DNA of 15,677 bases, taken from contig JAFGNQ010000288.1 of the NCBI GenBank assembly GCA_016926925.1, positions 1 through 15,677 of the forward strand. Direction: 5' to 3'. The DNA is from Candidatus Aminicenantota bacterium (GTDB lineage Bacteria; Acidobacteriota; Aminicenantia; Aminicenantales; Aminicenantaceae). A model generated the notes under the pieces. The model ran no database searches and was not told the DNA's origin. It saw only the letters and a program-made list of their open reading frames with translations. Below, one piece after another: positions 9,301 to 14,306 of this stretch (positions are counted from its first letter, which is position 1; each line of letters begins with the position of its first letter). A program made the position numbers and the translations under genes.

Positions 9301-9800
9301 TATTGCCGCAGTATGCGTTCAAAATAAAGAATAAGATTGCGGCATTCCTCCTCACTGTGAGCGAGCAAGACTAGTTCGTAATAGACGGGGATAAAATCCG
9401 CTTGAAGTTCGATGGATTTCTTGAAAGAATCGGCGGCTTTTTTAAGATCTTGTTGGCTTTTGTAGCAAAGCCCCAGCCCATAGTACAAATATGGGCTGCC
9501 TTTATCCTCTTGAATCAGGTCGTATAGGTACTTGATGGATGTTTCGAGTGTGCCTGACTTCCGGGAGACTTCTGCCAGAAGGCCATAGAGGTTGAGATAA
9601 ACCGGGGCCTGCGCGATTGCATTTTTACAGCCCGTAACGGCCTCATCGAGACTTTCTTCGTTCGTCAATTGTATCAGACGATAGTATTGCTGATTGAGGC
9701 GTTTGACATTTTGGAATTCGAAATTTATGAGCCCGAATTTCCAGTGACAAAAAAAGGCGAAGAAGATACCACAAACAAAAATGCGAAGCCCTTTATTCAT
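6396..9800 (-). CDS. Membrane-anchored TPR-CHAT cysteine protease
   Basis: The protein has 1134 residues. A basic start (MNKGLR) and hydrophobic residues 5-20 suggest a signal anchor that places the rest outside the cytoplasm; no lipobox is seen. Residues 60-205 hold about four 34-residue TPR units. Residues 205-612 hold ten regular 40-residue TPR units of the kinesin-light-chain type (for example GNTFLKIGEYSKALEKY). A coiled segment lies near 680-745. The CHAT domain, a clan CD caspase-like cysteine peptidase, spans about 760-1117. Its catalytic dyad is intact: His983 in HFATHG and Cys1030 in LSSCQTG, 47 residues apart. Downstream motifs GVSGLARAFIFAGAD and VVSLWSIND are also typical. The TPR array probably binds a partner or substrate. 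The start has GAAGG a few bases upstream. The S9 peptidase gene lies 142 bases upstream on the same strand, and I found no strong promoter between, so cotranscription is likely. The substrate is unknown; the neighbouring anti-sigma factor is an attractive candidate. Confidence 0.9.
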   Translation of the reverse strand: MNKGLRIFVCGIFFAFFCHWKFGLINFEFQNVKRLNQQYYRLIQLTNEESLDEAVTGCKNAIAQAPVYLNLYGLLAEVSRKSGTLETSIKYLYDLIQEDKGSPYLYYGLGLCYKSQQDLKKAADSFKKSIELQADFIPVYYELVLLAHSEEECRNLILYFERILRQYPKNSFARLYLGSIYEYKFKDTAQALSHYLSALEGAKKEGEKKKEGQILNMIGNAYWGQSQYQKAREFYEAAVAAAEEAEDIEGLASYVHNSGLMHCYLGESQNGLDRYKRALQIQRDIGNKSGEAKNLRNIGYVHQGFGNYSRAMEYYRKALHIAEEIADRAAEGRYLREIALCHWHRAEYPPAASFYKRALSIAREMGDKFNEAITLNDLGNTFLKIGEYSKALEKYFEASKLSDELGNKERQAISLLNIGVIYKEVGDKSKALEYYDLALKIYREIGVKKSEGVTLNNIADIYFGNKLYSQALDFYEQSLKIAKETGDARAEANRLANIGLVSTYLDEPARAESCFRKALTKAQTLGLRDIETKVYRRWGDFHSLQGNDSLAIDAFSQSLKLAMELRLPKDTCMSHSGIASAYMRQGKFDEAVEQFKKSIQVIEGVRSRIQIEEFKSSFLENKFSIYEALIDLLCRLHRKDPSKGYGEEALYFVEQAKARAFLDSLELTNVNLKAGLPAAIREEEHALAGEIARIQTELVKPGLPDEKRETLIDKLENEEDKYQQLIQNIRLKKLAFVNVAYPEPYGIHSIREKLLNDKTALLEYFIGDESAYVFCVRKSGYCIHKLSGSHELQERVDDYIKLLSAKDAGTFTAFAAGRKLHQELLAPLKNEIAGVERLVIAPDGNLHYLPFEALVDSDNTNSHHFLLEDYRISYAPSASALISLLDREKEPVFKKDLLAFADPDYSFKGESKHKVSPSEILREFYLGQNFDFHPLQYSRLEIKKITKYVRKKSRRVFTEDQAKEETIKALPLEDFRVIHFATHGLIDEHIPSRSSLMLSLDDDPVEDGFFQAREIYDVKLKANMVVLSSCQTGRGRLQKGEGVSGLARAFIFAGADSVVVSLWSINDRASAEFMGHFYKALSKGKSKEEALKTAKKTMTGSKYSHPFFWAAFVLIGEAGSSIPLEKPRFWERIF

Positions 9801-9942
9801 GAAACCTTCAATCCCCTACATGATGACGGCTGAGGAATGCTAAATCTCTTTATAATCCCATTTTCACGAAATTATCAGAAAATGCAACGAAAAACCTTTG
9901 AACGGCCGGCTTTCCGTCGATATAGGGAACGTCTTCTCTTCT

Positions 9943-12000
9943 CTATTCTTTGCTGTGTTTTTCAAACCAACCGATGATATGAGCGGCTTTTGATATCAAA
10001 CGGCTCGGTTTGGACGCTATCGAATGTGAAGCACCCGGAAACCTGACCAAGGCCGTATCGATCTTCCTCAGCTTTAGGGCTTGATAGAATTGTTCAGATT
10101 CCGAGATCGGTGTTCTGTAATCTTCCTCTCCCGTCAGAAGCATGGTCGGCGTCGTGACATTTCCGACGTATGTAATGGACGAAATTTTCAGGTATTCTTC
10201 AGGACATTCCCAAGGAAGCCCGGGCATCCAGTATTTGAAGAAAAACGTATACATATCCGCCGTCAGCGCCCAGCTGTACCAGTTGATTATTGGTTTTGCG
10301 ACGACCGCGGCCGCGAATCTGTTTGTTTTGCCGACAATCCAAGAACTCAGAACTCCTCCACCGCTGCCTCCGGTCACGAACAGGTTTTTTGCATCGATAG
10401 AACCTTTGGCGATGGCTGCATCGACTCCAGACATGAGATCGTCGTAATCCTGACCGGGATAATTCCTGTGAATGAGATTTCCGAATTCCTCACCGTAGCT
10501 GGTGCTCCCTCTAGGGTTGATGTAGAGGACGGCATATCCGGCAGATGCATAGAGCTGCATTTCGGCTGAGAATCTGTTTCCATAATTTGCATACGGGCCG
10601 CCGTGAATCTCCAGAATCAAAGGGTATTTTTCGTTCGAATCGAAATCGGGCGGTTTTATGATCCAGCCTTGAATTTTTCTCTTGTCGTACGAGGATTCGA
10701 ACCAAATTTCTTCCACGGGGCCTAATGTTTTGTGTCCGAGCAGGTCATCGTTGACGTGCGTCAGTCTTGTATAACCGGTGCGGCCTTTCTCACAGATGGC
10801 GAGGTCGGCCGGATGGTCGGGCTGTGTCTGAGTAAAGGCTATTCGTCCGTTCTTAGAAACACTGAACAAACCGCCTGAGTAGGGCCTTCCCAAGGAGAGT
10901 CCTCCGACATCACCGCAAAGGGTATCGACTTTTCCTTCCAAGGAAGCATAGGCGATTTTCGTATTCCCTTCGGTATCGTATTGAAAATACAAACCATTAC
11001 TGTCTCCACTCCATCTGTGTCCGCCGATGCTCCTTCCAAAATGATCGGCGATCACTCTTTTGCTTTTGCCTTCAATATCCATGACATACAGCTTGGTAAG
11101 TTGATAGCCGGTGATTCTGTCGTCATAACCGGTCAGGGCAATCTTTTTTCCGTCGGGTGAAACAAGCGGTTCCCGGTCAGGCCCGAATCTTTCAGTAAGC
11201 CGTGTGATTTTTCCGTCGGAGATGTCGAGTTTGTATATGTCCGAATTCTGTGGAGTGAATTCCCAGTCTTCAGTTCGGTTTGCGGAAAAAATGATTGATT
11301 TGCCGTCAGCCGTCCAGTCAAGGCTGTCGCCGTTGTTGGCGGCATCGAAAGTCACCTGCCGTGGAGTTCCACCCTCGACCGGCAAAATAAAGATCTGTGT
11401 TTTGCCTTTGGGTATGTATCCCAGGCCGTCGAAACGGTATTGGAGCTGGTCGATATAGACGGCCGGTTTCGCCCATTCCGCTCCGTTTGGCTTTGGAGGC
11501 ATTTTCACGAACGGTTCTGCCGGATCGGGCACAAATATCGTAAAAGCGATCCATTTTTGATCGGGCGACCAGGCTAAGTTTTGAGGTGGTCTCTGGAGAC
11601 TCACAAGCTTTGCCTCCTGGCCGGTATCCATCCATCTCAGAAATATCTGTCCGGATCCTTCGGATGTCGAGATGAAAAGCAGTTTTGTCCCGTCCGGAGA
11701 CCATTTCGGTGAAAAGCAATTTTTGTTTCCCGAAGTCAGGGGTCTGTTGTCTGTTCCGTCAAAATTTATCATCCAAAGAGTTGAATCGATTCCGTCCGTC
11801 ATGATGTTCATAGAATTCCGGACGTAAACGATCTTTTTGCCGTCTTGGGATATCTGAGGGTCGGATACATACTCCAGTTGAAAAACATCGGACGGATTAA
11901 AATGCTTCTGTCCGCTTTCGTTTTCTGTGTGTAATTGGCTATAGACCGGAAAAATTATTGAAATACAGAGCCATACACTGATTGTAGGAAATCGTTTCAT
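9943..12000 (-). CDS. Secreted S9-family peptidase (acylaminoacyl/dipeptidyl peptidase type)
   Basis: The 685-residue protein has the two-part build of prolyl-oligopeptidase-family serine peptidases. Residues 1-21 form a signal peptide, so it should act in the periplasm or outside. Residues 35-410 contain TolB/WD-like propeller blades (SPKWSPDGTKLLFI, LDWTADGKSIIF, PLVSPDGKKIALTG), the gate that limits access to short peptides. The hydrolase domain from about 430 shows EIHGGPYANYG (oxyanion region), nucleophile Ser546 in TGGSGGGVLSSW, Asp627 in GEEDYRTP and His659 in GASHS, a complete triad. The nucleophile elbow is GGSGGG rather than the commoner GGSYGG. Substrate preference cannot be read from sequence. 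ATG 12000 is preceded by AAAGGG and an extended -10 promoter. It sits between the PrsW-like gene (79 bases upstream) and the CHAT gene, suggesting a proteolytic cluster, though S9 enzymes also serve simple peptide nutrition. Confidence 0.9.
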   Translation of the reverse strand: MKRFPTISVWLCISIIFPVYSQLHTENESGQKHFNPSDVFQLEYVSDPQISQDGKKIVYVRNSMNIMTDGIDSTLWMINFDGTDNRPLTSGNKNCFSPKWSPDGTKLLFISTSEGSGQIFLRWMDTGQEAKLVSLQRPPQNLAWSPDQKWIAFTIFVPDPAEPFVKMPPKPNGAEWAKPAVYIDQLQYRFDGLGYIPKGKTQIFILPVEGGTPRQVTFDAANNGDSLDWTADGKSIIFSANRTEDWEFTPQNSDIYKLDISDGKITRLTERFGPDREPLVSPDGKKIALTGYDDRITGYQLTKLYVMDIEGKSKRVIADHFGRSIGGHRWSGDSNGLYFQYDTEGNTKIAYASLEGKVDTLCGDVGGLSLGRPYSGGLFSVSKNGRIAFTQTQPDHPADLAICEKGRTGYTRLTHVNDDLLGHKTLGPVEEIWFESSYDKRKIQGWIIKPPDFDSNEKYPLILEIHGGPYANYGNRFSAEMQLYASAGYAVLYINPRGSTSYGEEFGNLIHRNYPGQDYDDLMSGVDAAIAKGSIDAKNLFVTGGSGGGVLSSWIVGKTNRFAAAVVAKPIINWYSWALTADMYTFFFKYWMPGLPWECPEEYLKISSITYVGNVTTPTMLLTGEEDYRTPISESEQFYQALKLRKIDTALVRFPGASHSIASKPSRLISKAAHIIGWFEKHSKE

Positions 12001-12042
12001 CGGTTTTTCCCTTTCATTGGAAAGTGAATCAAAATGGAAAGC

Positions 12043-12051
12043 ATTATATCA
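12043..12051 (-). promoter_or_regulatory. Extended -10 promoter before the S9 peptidase gene
   Basis: On the minus strand TGATATAAT matches the extended -10 form TGnTATAAT exactly. No good -35 hexamer lies at the usual distance, which extended -10 promoters can tolerate. Transcription would start near 12036, giving a leader of about 35 bases. It would let the S9 and CHAT genes be expressed apart from the PrsW-like gene. Confidence 0.5.
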
Positions 12052-12079
12052 CAGCGAATGAGAAAGGTTTCTAAATGTA

Positions 12080-12937
12080 TTAGGGTTTTGCCTTGAAATC
12101 GATGGAGTTCCGGTTCCTGCAATGAGGGCATATTTCAAAATCTTTTGTGGATAGGTGGGTCATCCAGTAAGATCGTTTGTAGGCTGTTCCGCACTCCGAA
12201 CAAACGATCTTAGCTCCCGATAACATTTGCTGCAGTCCATGCTTTCCGGCACGCAGGAAAATGAGCAGAAAGATCATGAGTGCGAAGAAGAGGATCAGAT
12301 AGATAGGAAGATAAGCTCTCAGCATGCGGCCGTTCAAGCTTAGGGCATTCATCTCGACCAGATTGGGAGGAAGGAATGCCAGCAGGTTGAGACACATCGC
12401 TCCTGCCAGAGCCAAACCAAATCCTCGATGCAGCCGCGAGAGCACGAACGAAGTAAATGCTCCATGCAGCAGGCAGATCATCAGCCATTCGGCCACAAAG
12501 CCTAAAAGAACATAACCCAGGGGAAGAAATAGATCTCCTGGGACCTGGCTCGAACGGAAAGCGGTCAACCAGATTTTTCCTATTCCGAAACCTACGCCCA
12601 AGGCCATTCCGAATGAGACGAAATTTTCTCTTGCGACGCGGTGATACAAAAAGGGAAAAAATAAAGGCAGAAGTTTGACCGGCTCTTCTATGAGCGGCGC
12701 ATAGGCCAAGGAGATGAACTTGTAGATTCCTGATTCGTGGCCGATTACCAGTCTGACCAGATGGTCGAGAGGCAACCGCAAAGTATAAAAAGACAAGGGA
12801 CTCAGAGGTAACGCTATCAAGAGCGCTATCATAAGACGGCTGTAATCCTTTCGATCGCCTATGCGCAAGATATAGCTCACGTAGAGAAAGATGACCATGA
12901 ATGTGGCTGCAGAGGCTGCGATGACTATCTTGTGCAC
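12080..12937 (-). CDS. PrsW-like intramembrane protease with C-terminal zinc ribbon
   Basis: The 285-residue protein is strongly hydrophobic with about seven to eight predicted transmembrane helices between residues 3 and 229. It shows the PrsW/CPBP-superfamily signature EEPVK (Glu84, Glu85, Lys88) in a membrane helix and a later His158 in LLHGAFTSF, both typical of PrsW proteins. In the intervening motif, where I expect GFxxxE, it reads GFGIGK: Lys121 stands in place of Glu, so activity is not certain. After the last helix, residues 246-273 form a zinc ribbon, CSEC then CPHC, probably cytoplasmic, which is unusual for the family. The start is GTG at 12937, supported by a good promoter whose predicted transcript begins about 26 bases upstream; the next ATG (residue 14) lies inside the first helix. 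B. subtilis PrsW cleaves the anti-sigma factor RsiW, which is notable given the sigma/anti-sigma pair 6 kb away; the shared role is inference. Confidence 0.72.
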   Translation of the reverse strand: MHKIVIAASAATFMVIFLYVSYILRIGDRKDYSRLMIALLIALPLSPLSFYTLRLPLDHLVRLVIGHESGIYKFISLAYAPLIEEPVKLLPLFFPFLYHRVARENFVSFGMALGVGFGIGKIWLTAFRSSQVPGDLFLPLGYVLLGFVAEWLMICLLHGAFTSFVLSRLHRGFGLALAGAMCLNLLAFLPPNLVEMNALSLNGRMLRAYLPIYLILFFALMIFLLIFLRAGKHGLQQMLSGAKIVCSECGTAYKRSYWMTHLSTKDFEICPHCRNRNSIDFKAKP

Positions 12938-13288
12938 CGTGGGTTGCTCTCTAAGATTGAAGCGAACATATCATATCCAATGATTCATCCCCTGTAAAGT
13001 GAGTGATCTAGTTCGGATAAATTTTTATTTTCGTCGAGTCCCCCACCAACCAGCATGCGGCTCCAACGAACTATGACTCGCTCTCGCTTTCCTTCTGTCA
13101 TAATGCGATTCTTATGGACGATTGCCTCGCTCTTCTTCTCTATCTCTATTGCGCTGTATCGGAATGAAAATATACCCGTGGAATAACAGCAAAACTAAAA
13201 AAGGAAGTCCGCACCTTACAGGATGCGGTGCGAAAACTTTGGGAATTCAATTTCGTATTTTGTTTATAGAAACCTTAAAGGCGAAAAA
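12938..13288. other. 351-base intergenic region between divergent genes
   Basis: The left end holds the PrsW-like gene promoter on the minus strand. The middle has a possible 43-codon plus-strand reading frame (13055-13186, stop included) starting MRLQRTMTRSR with a hydrophobic stretch (TIASLFFSISIAL), but no ribosome site precedes it. At 13210-13232 there is a stem of six pairs (CGCACC and GGTGCG, 11-base loop) not followed by a T-run, lying in the leader of the phosphotriesterase remnant. No convincing plus-strand promoter was found for that remnant. Confidence 0.5.
12970..12998 (-). promoter_or_regulatory. Sigma-70-type promoter of the PrsW-like gene
   Basis: On the minus strand -35 TTTACA (12993-12998) and -10 TATGAT (12970-12975) each match five of six consensus bases at an ideal 17-base spacing. 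Transcription would begin near 12963, leaving about 26 bases before the GTG start. It may drive the whole PrsW-S9-CHAT series. Confidence 0.6.
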
Positions 13289-13627
13289 ATGAATCGTCTT
13301 CCAAAACGCTTTATTGTATTTGTCGTCATAACCGTGTTTTCATTGACAGGACATTCGAATGAATCAGCGAAACAGGACCTCATTGTTATGACCGTCAACG
13401 GGCCGGTCAACTCAGAGGAAATAGGGGTGGCCTTGTCCCATGAGCATTTCCTGGTCGATTTTTCCGGAGCGGCTAATGTCGGAAGAGAGAGGTATGACCT
13501 CGATGAGATTGTCAATGCGGCGCTTCCGATTCTGAAACAGCTCAAAGAACTGGGATGCCGCACTCTGTTTGAGTGCACGCCGACGTATATAGGGAGGGTT
13601 CCGGAGTTGTACAAAAGACTAGCGTAA
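13289..13627 (+). pseudogene. Phosphotriesterase-family protein, truncated after the N-terminal third
   Basis: The 112-residue product starts with a signal peptide (MNRLPKRF, hydrophobic to about residue 20). ATG 13289 has AAAGG seven bases upstream; an in-frame ATG at 13223 would put 22 non-signal residues in front and is less likely. From residue 31 the sequence follows the start of phosphotriesterase-like amidohydrolases: MTVNGPVNSEEIGVALSHEH, with the metal-binding HxH pair at His51 and His53, then the ELGCRTLFECTP strand. It stops at VPELYKRLA. Full family members run to roughly 320-370 residues and need a carboxylated Lys, two more His and an Asp, all missing here. No remaining part of the domain is found in any frame of the 131 bases before the next gene, so this looks like a deletion rather than a single frameshift. 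The fragment cannot be an active hydrolase; decay is likely. Confidence 0.75.
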
Positions 13628-13649
13628 TTCGATATCCTTTTGGATTAGG

Positions 13650-13678
13650 TTGACACCGCTCATGCACTGATTTATATT
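13650..13678 (+). promoter_or_regulatory. Near-perfect sigma-70 promoter of the four-helix membrane gene
   Basis: A perfect -35 TTGACA (13650-13655) is followed after 17 bases by -10 TATATT (13673-13678, five of six). Transcription should start near 13685, so the leader to the ATG at 13759 is about 74 bases and opens almost at once into a hairpin. This is the strongest promoter match I see in the window. Confidence 0.75.
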
Positions 13679-13689
13679 ATAACCAATAA

Positions 13690-13730
13690 AAAGGGGAAAA
13701 TCGCTTATAGAGAACGCTATTTTCTCCTTT
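13690..13730 (+). promoter_or_regulatory. Leader stem-loop whose 3' arm complements the ribosome site
   Basis: AAAGGGGAAAATCGC (13690-13704) pairs with GCTATTTTCTCCTTT (13716-13730) over 15 positions, with one G-U pair and one C/T mismatch and an 11-base loop. The 3' arm contains TCTCCTT, which also complements the very strong ribosome site AAGGAGGAGA at 13746-13755. The leader could therefore switch between a closed hairpin with free ribosome site and a form that hides the site. A T-run (13740-13745) starts nine bases after the stem, too far for a classic terminator, though termination of upstream transcription is an alternative. Confidence 0.5.
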
Positions 13731-13758
13731 CAATGGATCTTTTTTAAGGAGGAGATCG

Positions 13759-14184
13759 ATGTTAAAAGTCGGGACATTTTTGCTGGCGGTATGCATGATT
13801 TTTTCAGGTGTGTATGGGGCACTTTTGGCCTTTTCTCCAGTCACCATCTCGAGCTCCACGCTCGAGGTCCGCGGAGCAAATTATGACGATGTAAAGGATA
13901 CTGCAGCTGGCCAGGCCTTCATCGTTCAGACCAGGCATTTGGGTGTGTTTGCCATGTGCCTCTCGATTGCGATGTTATTTGTTCTCTTTGCAGCTTTCAA
14001 TAAAGGGGTTCGATGGGCCTGGTGGTCCTTTCTTCTAGTGGGAGGCATTGGCTGGGGTTACGGATTGATCGTGCAGATTCTGGAAGGAGACATGTTGAAC
14101 ACAATCCTCCATGTTATAGGTATAATCATTCTGGCCTTTGGTCTTTTTCTCCCATTCAAGGTTTTTTTCGAAAAAAAAGCGTGA
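13759..14184 (+). CDS. Small four-helix membrane protein of unknown function
   Basis: The 141-residue protein has four predicted transmembrane helices at about 3-25, 62-83, 89-110 and 114-135. Between the first two lies a 35-residue loop (VTISSSTLEVRG, NYDDVKDTAAGQ) that is probably outside the cytoplasm. The chain ends with a basic FKVFFEKKA tail. I recognise no catalytic motif and cannot assign a family; it resembles small bacterial integral-membrane proteins of the DoxX or DUF type only in general shape. The start is secure: AAGGAGGAGA sits just ahead of the ATG. It has its own consensus promoter and a structured leader, which suggests high or regulated expression. A short hairpin overlaps its stop codon. 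It is convergent with the permease gene, 122 bases away. Confidence 0.75.
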   Translation: MLKVGTFLLAVCMIFSGVYGALLAFSPVTISSSTLEVRGANYDDVKDTAAGQAFIVQTRHLGVFAMCLSIAMLFVLFAAFNKGVRWAWWSFLLVGGIGWGYGLIVQILEGDMLNTILHVIGIIILAFGLFLPFKVFFEKKA

Positions 14185-14191
14185 CGCTTTT
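14175..14191 (+). terminator. Short hairpin spanning the stop codon of the membrane gene
   Basis: AAAAGCG and CGCTTTT form a perfect seven-pair stem around the three-base loop TGA, which is the stop codon itself. The GC core is only three pairs and the T-run is four bases, so as an intrinsic terminator it would be weak. On the minus strand a separate weak candidate lies at 14276-14290 (CGTTT and AAACG, then TTTT), after the permease stop. Confidence 0.4.
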
Positions 14192-14306
14192 GATAAGCAG
14201 ACAAAACAACAACTGATTCTCAATAAAGATGAGCCGGAGAGATGCCTCGGAAGTTGAGTCCATTCTGGATGAAAACGTTTGCTGAAAACGGTCTTTTAAT
14301 GAAAAG

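Noticed and set aside
6396..9800. A type III-E CRISPR (Craspase) locus, because of the TPR-CHAT protease and nearby sigma factor.
   Set aside because: No gRAMP effector, CRISPR repeats, Csx30 or Csx31 are visible, and this CHAT protein has an N-terminal membrane anchor, unlike the cytoplasmic Craspase subunit.
9801..9942. A separate promoter for the CHAT gene (a TATAAA-like stretch on the minus strand).
   Set aside because: No acceptable -35 hexamer lies at 16-18 bases and there is no extended -10, so evidence is too weak.
6396..12000. Many long open frames on the plus strand, opposite the CHAT and S9 genes.
   Set aside because: They lie fully within strongly supported minus-strand genes, show no domain or ribosome site, and are rich in the residues expected from antisense reading.
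13034..13054. Sequence TCGAGTCCCCCACCA resembling a tRNA 3' end, which could mark an integration site.
   Set aside because: No matching T-arm or acceptor 5' strand lies upstream, and the arms do not fold as a tRNA; no integrase or repeat copy is nearby.
13628..13758. A second part of the phosphotriesterase gene after a frameshift.
   Set aside because: All three plus-strand frames were read; none shows the expected continuation or further metal-binding His motifs.
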